NCBI RefSeq assembly: GCF_014905175.1
Contig: NC_057791.1
Coordinates: forward strand, 10,488,492-10,552,491
Origin: Aphidius gifuensis
Lineage: Eukaryota; Arthropoda; Insecta; Hymenoptera; Braconidae
Length of the DNA stretch: 64,000 nt
Direction of reading: 5' to 3'
Below the pieces are notes generated by a model, which did not search any database, was not told the origin of the DNA, and saw nothing but the letters and a program-made list of their open reading frames with translations. Both the position numbers and the translations under genes were made by a program. Below are positions 23,226 through 35,000 of this stretch, piece after piece (within the stretch, counting starts at the first letter, position 1; each line of letters starts with the position of its first letter).

Positions 23226-23407
23226 GTGCATATATTTAATAAAAAAAAAAAAAAAAAATAGTCATTAGTTGTATAAATGTTATATAAATTTTAAAGAGAA
23301 ATTATCAGGCTTTGACTATTGTGTCAGGCTTTTGCGAGGACTGTGTATTGAGTCTCAGTAGAGTTTATTCATATAAAAAAGTTTCACTACATCTTACATC
23401 AATACCC

Positions 23408-23480
23408 CGACGGTTGACTTGATAGCGCGTTCGACTTCTACGTGAGAGACCCCGGATCGATCCCACGTCACCTCCATTTG
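23408..23480 (+). other. tRNA-like sequence, weak
   Basis: GGTTGACTTGATAGCGCGTT resembles an A box and CCGGATCGATCCCACG a B-box arm about 35 bp later. No convincing acceptor stem. Confidence 0.3.
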
Positions 23481-23788
23481 TTTTCGTTTAATTAATGTCG
23501 TTTATTCAAAATAAAACTATCTTTCTTCTTTATATATCTATCGCGTTCACGCAGGGGAGCGTTGGGTGGGGATTCGTGAGGGGTAACTCGCTGATCAAAA
23601 AATACAAAACTTCGAAAATTAATTACGCGAAAACGAGTGGTGATAAAGAAAAACTTATGAGAACTGCCCCTCTCTAAAATATTATTTTATGTCACAAGGG
23701 CAGTGGGAATAGTGTCGGAGGGGTAGTGCGTTTTTTGGAAATTCACAAATTATTATCACTGTCCCTAGTAACATAAAATATAGTTCGA

Positions 23789-23905
23789 TACATGTGCCCA
23801 ATCAAAGAGCCCGCTCACAACTCATTTGGAGGGGAAACACTCGCCAAGGCTCGTGCTTGCCCCTCCAAATTCGTTGTGAGCACACACTCTGCCTGGGCAC
23901 TTGTA
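23789..23905. mobile_element. 117-bp palindromic MITE
   Basis: Ends TACATGTGCCCA and TGGGCACTTGTA. The arms pair further over GCTCACAACTCATTTGGAGG. GC-richer than the flanks, with no certain target duplication. Confidence 0.7.
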
Positions 23906-24660
23906 ACGAAATATACTATTCTACAACTTTTATTTGAATTATTTTACTCTAAAGCTAACGGGAAACGCGGCATTGATTTTTTTATTTTGAATTATTTTTT
24001 TTCAACCTTTTTTCCGGGGAATAGAAATTTTTTATTATTAAATATGAAAATGGGAGGTCATAAAATATTTATACTATTTTTCCGGCTTTCGAGGTAAAAA
24101 TTTTTGAAATATGCGGACCTTTTACAAATATAGCCTGGATCATTGTGCATGTTCTGCACTTCAATTCTGAAAGAAACTTTAAAGTTTACGGTTTGCGGCC
24201 GATGTGGGCGTTAAAAAAAAAATTATGGCAATTCTATGTTGAATTTATTTTATGACAAGAGAGCTCATTTTTACATTTGAAAGCTAAAGTTAAAATCGAT
24301 GACTCCAAACGGGGTCCGCGAATTAATTTGACCGATTTTGTTTATCACAGGGTGTCCTCGAATTAATTGAGGCGGTATCACCACAGGGGGTCCACTAGTT
24401 GGCTTGACTCTTTTTAATCACCCAGGAGGTCCCGAAATCTTGCCACAATATTGTTTTCTTGAAAGTTGCCATATTGGATTTTTTTTATTGACGTCTTTGA
24501 TTTTCGAAAGATGCTATCTTGTGTCACTCTGTTTACAATTGTTTACCGAGCCATACTTCTCCTCAGAAGTTTCTACAAGATTTCTCCTTTTCATTTTTGC
24601 GTCAATCATAGGTGTCGACTTTTGTAATGCGTTCAAACTGTTCCCAATTTCTATTATAGC
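23906..24660. other. Spacer without a supported gene
   Basis: Open frames here (for example 24404-24664) show no recognisable domain. Composition is mixed. Confidence 0.4.
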
Positions 24661-24723
24661 CTAGAAAAACTATTGAAAACCTGGGTAGTACAGTCGGATT
24701 GCGCTTACCACTCGGCGTCGGTG

Positions 24724-24790
24724 GTCGGGATCGAACCCATGACCCTCATGTCACAAAGCTCAAACCTTAACTGCCGTGCCATATCGTTGG
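24724..24790 (-). other. tRNA-like sequence, minus strand
   Basis: On the minus strand ATGGCACGGCAGTTAAGG resembles an A box, and CATGGGTTCGATCCCGACC is a good B-box arm. It could be a SINE head; it is not a clean tRNA. Confidence 0.35.
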
Positions 24791-24966
24791 TTATACAAAA
24801 AGAGTATAGTGACTTAAAAGTCTTTTATATTAATGAGAATAGTTGTCTTTTATTCCCTTGGTTGCCAAAACGCATCAGGTCAAAAACTCATTTCATTGAG
24901 ATACCATTACGTTTATCAATTATTTTATAAATAAATAAGCAGGTAGAACGACAGACCTTATTCATA

Positions 24967-25310
24967 CACTGAAAAAACGTTTCCACTGCAGGCATGGTAC
25001 GTTCCTGCTGCCGGAGCAGTAAAGTAGACTGCACTTTAACATTAAAAGAAATGTTTAATTGAACATTTAAAAATTCTAAATTTTAATCCTAACCTATAAG
25101 TGATGTCAAAGTCGTAAATCGTATATGACCGCGCATACAGATGTGCGCATTCAGTTACCACAGCAGTGCTTTGTACTGCTCTCACAGCAGTACAGTTTAC
25201 CGAGAATATACGAGTGCTTACTGTGGATTTACATGGACATCCTGCTACTGTAGCTGTCTACCATTACCGGTACAATAGACCGTGCCTGCAGCGGGAACGT
25301 TTTTTCAGTG
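24967..25310. mobile_element. 344-bp CACTGAAAAAACGT element, TA target
   Basis: Ends CACTGAAAAAACGTTTCCAC and its approximate complement GGGAACGTTTTTTCAGTG, flanked by TA (24965-24966, 25311-25312). The interior has ACAGCAGTAC words and a small hairpin. The CACTGA start and TA target place it near the CACTGAGAG group. Confidence 0.8.
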
Positions 25311-25312
25311 TA

Positions 25313-26385
25313 ACTTCAACCATTACAGTTACTGGTAAAAAGTTTGATTGTTTATTATTCTTATTAGATGTAATTGAGAAAGAGAAATTATGTAGCTTGA
25401 TATTTTTCTCCAGAGTAATAATAATAACATCGACCAGCAATTGTTCACAATCAATCGGTGCCCTCAGTATTTTAATAAAGTGTGAGATAATTGATACACA
25501 CTTGCAATCCAAGAAAAGTGAGAATAATTTATGATTATTATTAGTAACTGATGGAAGAGAATAAATAACAAATATTTTTAATGTTGACTTATGTGTGGCA
25601 ATTAGAGCACCAATAAACAACGCTTTTTCAGGGCACATAAAGTACCACTAATACGTAACTTGAGCTGGTGATGTATTTTTGTTCAGCCTCGTTTCAATTA
25701 ATGAGAAACAATCAAAGTCGGTAGTTGATGAAGAAGAAAATAGTTGTAATTGTTCGTTGTTATTTATGCTCCTTGCATTTTTCTAATTTATATTGTGATG
25801 TTGTATATGGTGTTACGTGTGTATGATCAAATACTTCATCAAATTGTGTATCACATGTTAATAAAGCTGGTTTCTAAGTTGGTGCAATATAAGAGTATAA
25901 TGGTGATGAATTTATTGGTGCTGCGTAACTATTAGACTTTTTGATACAATTTTGAAGTTCCCTTTAATTAACTTGACCACCTTTGTATTGTCTTGAAATG
26001 CTTGCACCTGCTGAACAACATCTCCACTCATTGAATTCCTATATGAAATATTTGTTGGAGTAGTTAATCTATTTCTTGAGTTAGAACGACTTCTACTAAT
26101 TAAATTTCTATCTCAAATATTTGTTGAAAATGACAATTTTTTTTCATTAGATAATATTAAAAGCACCGTCAAATGCAGACAAGCTTTTTTTTCCAAAACC
26201 GTTTCACAAGAAATAGATAAATAATATTGATATGTTGTGTGACACTTTCACTTTATTCATTAGCAGTATTAACGATTATTACTAATTTCTGTTTCAACCG
26301 CGTCAATACATTTTTATCGATGTCAATTTTATTTTTACTTGACATTTCTAGTTCACATCTTTCTTCATACTGGTATACTTTAATA
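25313..26385 (-). pseudogene. Unrecognised coding remnant, minus strand
   Basis: Several coding-like frames line up on the minus strand. MSSKNKIDIDKNVLTRLKQK begins near 26343. LEKKACLHLTVLLILSNEKK lies near 26160-26220. SRSRSNSRNRLTTPTNISYR and MSGDVVQQVQAFQDNTKVVK lie near 25960-26095. SSPLYSYIAPT and TQFDEVFDHTHVTPYTTSQY lie near 25785-25910. A 124-codon frame begins MCPEKALFIGALIATHKS at 25638. Stops and frame changes separate the pieces, and the last one runs into the element at 24967-25310. It reads like one protein of about 350 residues with a polar N-terminal half, now dead or with unmarked introns. I do not recognise the family. Confidence 0.45.
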
Positions 26386-26864
26386 TATTCCAGACGAACT
26401 CATTAGCCGATTTTTTCAATTCGATGGAACAGTTGAATTTATGAATTTCGATATGATTTTTCTGGCAGTTCTCAATAAGATTCTTTCCTTTTCCCGAAAT
26501 TCATCGTTGAAATTTTAGTCGACTCGATAATAACCGTCGATTCTACTTCAATCTGAATGTCCCCAAAACCACCATTTTATGGATTTCATGTCTCCAGTTA
26601 TTGACAGTTTTGGAGACATTCTGTAAAAATAGAAAATGCACAGAAATATGCAGAAATAGTGTACTCGTTTTTGAGAATCTTTAACGATATCTGTAATCCA
26701 TTAGACATAACAACAGTTTTTTTCGAAAAACACAAAAGAAAAGTTGTTCATCAAATAATTATTAAATGACCTCGAAAGCACCGTGACATACAATTTTTAT
26801 AATTGTGGAATGGTTGTTTCGAGGACATATGCTAAAATTTGAATAATATAAACATATTATATTT
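26386..26864. other. Spacer with GTCCCCAAAACCACCA word
   Basis: No gene. The word at about 26560 is also part of the hairpin found at 26985-27053 and 31365-31433. Confidence 0.4.
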
Positions 26865-27101
26865 TTTACGAGTTCTACTCAAACCTTCTTTGTGCCCACG
26901 AAACGTGCAGGTTTGGCAATTCCATAGAACCTTTCTGATAATCTCAAACCATACTCAAATTAAAACGGAATTAACGACGTAGCTTTAAAACGTCCCCAAA
27001 ACCACCATACTACGAAATTTTTTTATTCGTAGAACGGTGGTTTTGAGGACTTGCAGCCTATACCGAAAATTATAAAATTAATCTTTCAAATTTAGAATAT
27101 A

Positions 27102-30100
27102 GTCTGCTCAAAAAATCTGGGAGGTCGTCATGGTCGGGGAAAACTGAAAAAAAATATGAGCGGGTCCGTCGGGAGATTAGAAATGGGGTGGTGGGTGGGA
27201 AAGTTGCATTAGGTCGCGGGAAAGGGTTAAAAAAAAATAAAAACGTTTTTTTTTTCGGGATATCTCAGAGGGAAAAGGTAATAAGGAAAAAAAGTTCAAA
27301 TAAAAGTTGTAGGGAAAAAAATTTAGGAAATTTTTGGTATCCATGTTTTTTTTTTTAAATTGAATAGTTTAGGAGTAAATTAAGGTCAAAGTTCAGGAAA
27401 GTCATAAAGTAGTGGGGTAAACAGCGGGAAGAGGAGAAATAAGAAAGAAAGAAAACCGTCACGTCTCACGCACTCGTATAGTATATAGCGCGTTTCGGTA
27501 GGCTTCGGTCGTTTTCGGAATTCGGTCATACTACTTTAGTGCTGTGTATTGAAGAAGGACAAAGGATGAATCGGCTTTTATTTTTTTTTTTTATTATTAT
27601 TATTATCTTACTCTCGCGCGCTCACATATATTTCTCGGTTTTTCTTCAACTTCAATCATTTCTAATCAAACGCAAAATAGAAAAATTATAAAATTCATGT
27701 AAAATGTCAATCAACTATCAAGAAATATGATGGGTTTTTTCATTTGTCAACCAGAACGTTTGTTTATAAAATATTCAATAGATAAACAATTACGACATAG
27801 CAAACATTGGCTATACCGAGGTTGTTCATTTATTTAATATTTTATAAACAAATATTATGGTTAACAAATAAAAATTCTTATTATATTCCTCGATAGTTAA
27901 TCAATAATTGTGGTAAATTTCATAATTTTCTTATTTTGAATTCTCCCAGAAGTAATTGAAGAAAAACTGAGCAAAAACAATATGCTAAATCACCGACTTA
28001 CATATATTTCTGGGTTTTTCTTTAATTATTTCTAGGAAAACGCAAATAGGAAAATTATAAAATTTACATTAAATATTTATTAACTATCAAGGAATATGAT
28101 GGGTATTTTTATTCGTCAACCGGAACGTTTGTTTATGAAATATTAAATAAATAAACAATCTCGGTATTACCAATGTTGAGTATGTCTTAATTGTTTATTT
28201 ATTTAATATTTTATAAACAAATATTATGGTTGACAATTGAAAATTCTTATCATATTCCTTGACAGTTGATTAATAATTAATGTAAATTTTATAATTTTTT
28301 TATTTTTCGTATTCCCGGAAATAATTGAAGGAAAACTGAATAAAAAATATGCTCAATCACCGACTCATATATTTCTGGGTTTTTCTTCAATTATTTCTGG
28401 GAAAACGGGAATAGGAAAATTATAAAATTTACAACAATTATTAATTAACTATCAAGGAATATAATGAGAATTTTTTTTTGTCAACCAGAACATTTGTATA
28501 TGGAATATTAAATAAATTAACATTTATGGGCTCCCTGAAGTTGATGCGCGACTTCAACGTAGAAACTTCTTATAGGCCTCAAAAGAAAGCCCTGAATTTG
28601 TAGTATTTTGTAGTGAAAAAATTAGAATTTGTAGTTCAATAGTTTTCCCTGAAAAATAATTTATTTATTAAGGTATTTCAAAAAATTGAAAAAAAACTTT
28701 CTGGAGAGAATTTTTTTGCAGGAGATAGGTTTAACTACAAATTATAATTTTTATACTACAAATTGCAGCAAAGCTCTTTGCTTAGAATAGACATTTTTTC
28801 TTTTATTTTAAACAATAAATAAAAAGGTTTATTTATAATTATTATGTGATATATTTATAAACAAATGCATAACTTTTTTGTTCATTGTCTAAAATGAAAA
28901 TTGTAATATTTTTTTAATGCAGAAAGACTTACTGCAATTTGTAGTGCAAAAATTATAATTTGTAGTTTGATAATTTTCACGAAAAATAAACTTGTTTTAT
29001 AAATACCTTAATATATGAATTATTTTTCAGGGAAAACTATTGAACTACAAATTCTAATTTTTTCACTACAAATTTCTACAAATTTATATATAATCTACAA
29101 ACAAATTACTACAAATTCTGACAAAGATTTCTGACCCATATACAACGCCTGTATAAGTCGATTTTTGCAGGAAATTGCTTCTAACCCTTTTTTCAACCCT
29201 TTTTTTTTTAACTACAAATTCTAATTTTTTTACTACAAGATACTACAAATTCAGGGCTTTCTTTTAAGCCTTATAAAAAGTTCCTACGTTAAAGCTGCGC
29301 GCCAATATCACAGAGCCCATAAATGTTTATTTATTTAATATTTCATATACAAATATTCCGGTTGACAAAAAAAAATTCTTATTATATTCTTTGATAGTTA
29401 ATCAATAATTGTTGTAAATTTTATAATTTTCCTATTTGCGTTTTCCCAGAAATAATTAAAGAAAAACCCAGAAATATATGAGTCGGTGATTGAGCATATT
29501 TTTTATTTAGTTTTCCTTCAATTATTACTGAGAAAACGCAAATAGAAAAATTATGAAATTTGCAACAATTAGTAATTAACTATCAAGGAATATAATGGGT
29601 ATTTTTATTTGTCAACCATAATATTTGTTTATAAAATATTAAATAAATAAACAACCTCGGTATACTGAATCACCCACGCTTGGTTTTTTTTTTCTTTTTC
29701 TTTCATTTTTTCCGGGAAAACGAAAAATAGGAAAATTATAAAATTTACATTAATTATTAATCAACTATCAAGGAATATAATAAGAATTTTCAATTGTCAA
29801 CCATAATATTTGTTTATAAAATATTAAATAAATAAACAATTAAGACATACTCAACATTGGTAATACCAAGGTTGTTTACTTATTTAATATTTCATAAACA
29901 AACGTTCCGGTTGACGAATAAAAATACCCTTCATATTCCTTGATAGTTAATAAATAATTAATGTCAATTTTATAATTCTCCTATTTGCGTTTTCCCAGAA
30001 ATAATTAAAGAAAAACCCAGAAATATATGTGAGTCAGTGATTTAGCATATTGTTTGCTTAGTTTTTATTCAATTATTTCTGGGAGAACGCAAAATGGGAA

Positions 30101-30870
30101 AATTATGAAATTTACCTTAATAATCAAATAACTATCGAAAAATGTAATGAGAATTTTTATTTGTAAACCATAATATTTGTTTATAAAATAATAAATAAAT
30201 AAACAACCTCGGTTTTACCAATGTTGAGTATGTCTTAATTGTTTATTTATTTGATATTTTATGAACAAATGTTCCGCTTGACAAACAAAAATTCTCATTA
30301 TATTCTTTAATAGTTGATTAATAATTAATGTAAATTTCATAATTTTCCTATTTTTCTTTTTTCCAGAAAAAAAGAAAGAAAAAGAAAAAAAAAAAACCAC
30401 GCGTTCGTGATTGAGTATACCGAGATTGTTTACTAAAGAAGTATGACTGAATCCCGAAAACGACCGAAGCCTACCGAAACGCGCGCTATATACTATACGA
30501 GTGCGTGAGACGTGACGGCTTCTTTCCTTCTTATTTCTCCTCTTCCCGCTGTTTACCCCACTACTTTATGACTTTCCTGAACTTTGACCTTAATTTACTC
30601 CTAAACTATTCAATTTAAAAAAAAAACATAGATACCAAAAATTTCATAAATTTTTTTCCCTACAACTTTTATTTGAACTTTTTTTCCTTATTACCTTTTC
30701 CCTCTGAGATATCCCGAAAAAAAAAACGTTTTTATTTTTTTTTAACCCTTTCCCGCGACCTAATGCAACTTTCCCACCCACCACCCCATTTCTAATCTCC
30801 CGACGGACCCGCTCATATTTTTTTTCAGTTTTCCCCGACCATGACGACCTTCCAGATTTTTTGAGCAGAC
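27102..30870. mobile_element. 3.8 kb foldback element, GTCTGCTCAAAAAA ends, TA target
   Basis: Ends GTCTGCTCAAAAAATCTGG and the complement. TA flanks both sides (27100-27101, 30871-30872). Terminal arms of more than 400 bp are nearly perfect (CGGGTCCGTCGGGAGATTAG, AGGTCGCGGGAAAGGG). Inside, units of about 200 bp recur in both orientations (TAACTATCAAGGAATATAAT, TGTTTATAAAATATTAAATA, ATTTCTGGGTTTTTCTTCAA). A separate palindrome sits at 28528-29318. No protein. Confidence 0.88.
28528..29318. mobile_element. Inner 791-bp palindrome (GGGCTC ends)
   Basis: Begins GGGCTCCCTGAAGTTG and ends CAGAGCCC. The arms share GAAAGCCCTGAATTTGTAGT and TAGAATTTGTAGT words. Its internal sequence is unrelated to the outer arms, so it is a second foldback nested at the centre. 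Confidence 0.72.
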
Positions 30871-31743
30871 TAATAAGGGCATTCTTCCAGACTGTAGATT
30901 GATATAGTTTTAATAATTAATTGGACGAATCGAATCATAAGGACTATCACATGAATCCGGAATATAAGGAAATTCTCCGACGAAAAACCTGTTGACTGGA
31001 AAGTCGGTCGTTCTGTTTTTTATTAACATGGAAAATGTAGACAATCTTATCCGGTTTTCCGGAACCTCAGAAATGATTGATCACCTTGAACCAGTTGCCT
31101 GAACAACCAGATACTGCCTCAATTTAGTAGCATTAGAAATTTTTGGATACCTTTGGAAAAACCGAAACTGAGTTCGTTTCGATAGCAATAACTACAACAA
31201 TTTGTTAGACAATATTTGTATTTAGAGAAAGACCGTTTTCTTTATTTACGAGTTGTACTCAAACTTTCTTGGTGTCCACGAAACGTGCAGGTTTAGAAAT
31301 TACATAGAACCTTTCTGATAATCTCAAACCATACTTAAATCCAAATGGAATTAACGACGTAATTTTAAAACGTCCTTAAAACCACCATACTACGAAATTT
31401 TTATAGTCGTAGAACGGTGGTTTTGAGGACTTGCAGCCTATACCGGAAATTATAAAATTAATCTTTCAAACTTAAAACAAGGGCATTCTTCTACACTGTA
31501 ATTTGTTATAGTTTTAATAATTTATTGAACGAATCTAATCATAACGACTATCACATAAAATCAGAATATAAGGAAATTCTCCGACGAAAAACGCGTTGAC
31601 TGGAAAGACGGTCGTTCTGTATTTTATTAACATGGAATATATAGACAATCTTATAATAGATATAAGGACTATTGCCACCGTCAAAACAGTCATCGCGTTA
31701 TTTCAAAAAGATAAGTGAATTTTTAAAAGAAAAGTCCTTGAAA

Positions 31744-32985
31744 CCAGTGCCGTAACAAGGAATTTTTGCGCCCTGGGCAAAATTATATTTTGCGCCCTAT
31801 TTTTATCGATATAATATATAAAAAAAAATCATTTGTTAGGTGTATTTAACGATAATATATATAACAAGCAAAACCGCCAGAATATACTGAAATTATTTTT
31901 TTTTTTAAATAAAAATTGTTGTGGATAATAATATAAAAGTCAAAATATTTTAAAAGTGATATAGATGAAGAATGAATCATTACAAAATCAGAACAGTTTT
32001 TGTCTTCTGGCGTTGTCGCTGAAAAATTCATCTATGATGTCATCGAAGTCTATTGAAGATACAATCAATTTGGCAGAATGATTCTATTATAAAAAATATT
32101 GCAGAGAAATTGATCTAGAAAATGAAATAATTTATTTGGTTACATCCAATCTTTAGCAACAGTCGCCAATAGCTTTTTGATTGATTAATTATGGCAAATG
32201 TATCTAGGGAAAGAATGTAACCAAATATATTAATTCCTAGTCTAAATTAATTCCTTAGCAATATTTCCTATCATAAATTGAAATTATTGTCTAAAATAGC
32301 TAAAGAATTCATTTAGACTAGGAAATAATATATTTGGTGATACATTCTTTCCTTAGCAATATTTGGCAATAGCTTTTTTATTAATTAATTATGGCAAATG
32401 TTGCTAAGAAAAGGATGTGACCAAATAAATAAATTCGTAATCTGAATTAATTTCTCAGCCATTTGCCATAATCATCTCAATTTATGTCAATTAAAAAAAG
32501 AATAGGCAAACCTTTGGCATATAGTCAATACGAGCAGAATAAAAATCGGTCAATGTTAACCTGCGTTAGTGGTTAAGTCGGTTATAGTACGATGTTAGTG
32601 ATAGGTAGAATTTTAGAGTATAGAGGATCGTGTCTTGGCCGTTGTCAGAAGAAACAAAAAAAAATTTCAATTCAAATTATTAAGTATATTTTTTATTTTA
32701 CGTCTTATTTTGCATTTTTAATATTGTTTTAAGACGATTGTCTCTAAACGACAAATGACAATAATGAGGACAATTAACTTCAAAATTTAGAAAGACAATC
32801 ATGTTTATGTAATATCTAAATGATCATAAATGACAGTCGTCAATTTCTTTCCTGAAAATATAATTTTTTTCTTAATTGTTTAAAAAAGAATATTTTTTTT
32901 TCTTGTGACGCGCTTCTAAGTGCGCCCCCTTTTACACTGCGCCCTGGGCAGTTGCCCCTCTTGCCCACCCCTTGTTACGGTACTG
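31744..32985. mobile_element. hAT-like non-autonomous element
   Basis: Ends CAGTGCCGTAACAAGG and CCTTGTTACGGTACTG. Both subterminal regions carry GCGCCCTGGGCA, a style common in hAT elements. No 8-bp target duplication is visible. The interior holds a GCTAAGG-type inverted repeat (about 32095-32480) and a weak tRNA-like stretch at 32560-32645. No transposase. Confidence 0.6.
32095..32480. repeat. GGCAAATGT.GCTAAGG inverted repeat
   Basis: Alternating forward and reverse copies of ATGTAACCAAATAAATTAAT with TAGTCTAAATTAATTCC. The same family appears at 34800-34995, 37870-38590 and, more distantly, 41770-43340. Confidence 0.7.
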
Positions 32986-33291
32986 CTCTGATCTCTTAAA
33001 TTACAGAAGTCTCAGAGTTCAATACCGATCCAGGGTAATTAGTTCTCGTGTTCAGTACTACAAAAACATACTAGTCAATCAAAATCTTACGCAGACCTGA
33101 AGAGAATTAAGGGGTCTTGGTTTACAAAACATCCTTTGTGTTGATATCGAAGAGCTTAATAAATTCTTCACATCTTTCACCTCGACTGCTGTTCAATCAG
33201 ATTTTCCATCACCAACATCAATTACGTGGGCCACTTTTTACTTTCGGCAACATTAGTCTCATAACTATTGAACTAAACTCTATCAAGAAGC

Positions 33292-34170
33292 TGTAGCGAG
33301 ATGGTAACATATGATGGTGCGCCACCTATTATAATGTATGTATGTGTGAGAGTTGATGACGGAAAGATTGGAGTAGTGGAAGGAGGAGTGAAGAGAGAGA
33401 GTGGAGTTAACGGAGAGTGTGGGCTTCGTTCACTTAGGCCATTGCTGGCAAGCAATAAAGTTGCACATATAATTTGGCTATGCCAATATTAAGTCCAAGT
33501 ATAAATCCACAAATTCAAATTGTATATTTTACAACAAATTAATTGTTGCAAGCAACAATCAATAGTATATTGTGAATAATTGCAAACACTGTATTTAAAT
33601 CAAATATAAATTGTGTGTATAACTGGCAATCTCGAGAAGCCAATTTATCTGGTCATTTGGTATATTGCAACGTGGATCTGGACGGCGTCCTTTTACAAAA
33701 CCACGCCGCCATTATACCAGAATATCATTTTGAGGCATCCACACTGAGGTTGGAAATAAAACAATATTAATCATTGCAATTATTGGCCAAATATTCAACA
33801 TCAGTTGGTACATGTACTTGGTCTGATCAACCAAGTTTCCAAGGCCAGCAAACCATCATCAATATCATCAAACCAACACCAAGATCTTCAATCATCATCC
33901 AGGTCGTAGTTGTATGGGTATGTGTGTGCTTGTGTGAATGGTTAGGGCATAATGTCTTTAAATAATATAATTAATTTACTATTTAAAATATATAAATTTC
34001 GTTTGATCTTTATCTTAAACCCAATCATTTTTCCAGGGTAAATTTAAATTATTAATAATTTGTGTTTTAAATTGAATTTCATTTTATTTTAACTTGATAA
34101 TCGATAAATTTAAACACGTAAAATTGGTCTTTTAAATAACATATAATAAAATCAAAAACCCAAGTTTACA
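33292..34170. mobile_element. Solo-LTR-like insert in the LINE
   Basis: An 879-bp block beginning TGTAGCGAG and ending GTTTACA (TG..CA, short inverted TGTA/TACA), flanked by AAGC on both sides (33288-33291, 34171-34174). LINE sequence stops at 33291 and resumes at 34171. An AATAAAG signal lies near 33454. No gag or pol. It fits a solo LTR of a Gypsy- or BEL-type element, but the family is not identified. Confidence 0.62.
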
Positions 34171-34614
34171 AAGCATTGAATCAAATTCAATAGGTTATGA
34201 TCAAATCTTTAGAAAGATGATCTCCCTGCACTGTTACTATCTCTGGGCTCATTGTTCAATAGATCTCTTCAACAGTCAATTTTTCCTGCTATTTGGAAAA
34301 AAGTTCTTGAGAATTGTTTATCAACAACTGGTACAACATCGACACCAGCACAAGCTCATTGATGCATTTCAATGTGGGTTTAGAAAAGGTCATAGTACAC
34401 AAACTGCCCTTGTAGAACTAGTAAATGACATCAGAACGAACATGGACAGCAGGAAAGTAACAATAGTAGTACTCTCTGACTTCTCCAAAGCGTTTGACAC
34501 AGTTCCTCATGATCTACTCTTCATCAAACTCAAGAAATTCGGACTTTCTGATAGTGTCATCAACTGGTTCAAATCCTACCTTACCGGCAGAACACATGCA
34601 AATAAAAGTGATGG

Positions 34615-35000
34615 CAGTGATGGGTCTTCGGTCGATTTTTGAGTTTAATACATTACGTGTAAATTACTGAAAATTATGTAATCTTTGTAATTTACTTATG
34701 ACGCCATTTTGAATGCCTATTTTTTACCAACCGTCAATGAAAAACAAGCTGTCACTTGGCTTTGACATAATATTTGAATTTGTTTAAATTTTTATTTTTT
34801 TATCGAAATACTATTGGCAAATGTTGCTAAGGGAAGGATGTAACCAAATAAATTAATTCGCAGTGTAGATTATTTTTACAGTTTTTTGACAAAGTAATTT
34901 TTTTTTAATAGAAAATAATGCGGTAAAAATAATTTAGACTGCAAATTAATTTATTTGGCAACATCCTTTCCTTAGAAACATTTGCCATAAATAAACACTG
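34615..35000. mobile_element. hAT MITE inside the LINE
   Basis: Starts CAGTGATGGGTC and ends AAATAAACACTG. The flanking 8-mers are AGTGATGG (34607-34614) and GGTGATGG (35001-35008), seven of eight identical. LINE coding continues across if it is removed. The interior carries the GGCAAATGTTGCTAAGGG / ATGTAACCAAATAAATTAAT inverted repeat. Confidence 0.82.

Larger units (their letters stand above)
26866..31652. repeat. Direct repeat of about 410 bp, first copy split by a foldback
   Basis: Copy 1 is 26866-27101 plus 30873-31055; copy 2 is 31245-31652. Shared words include CACGAAACGTGCAGGTTT, AGAACCTTTCTGATAATC, CGTAGAACGGTGGTTTTGAG, AAGGAAATTCTCCGACGAAA and TGGAAAG.CGGTCGTTCTGT. Each copy contains a hairpin (AAAACCACCATACTACGAA pairing with TTCGTAGAACGGTGGTTTT). 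Copy 2 is continuous where copy 1 is interrupted. Confidence 0.85.
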
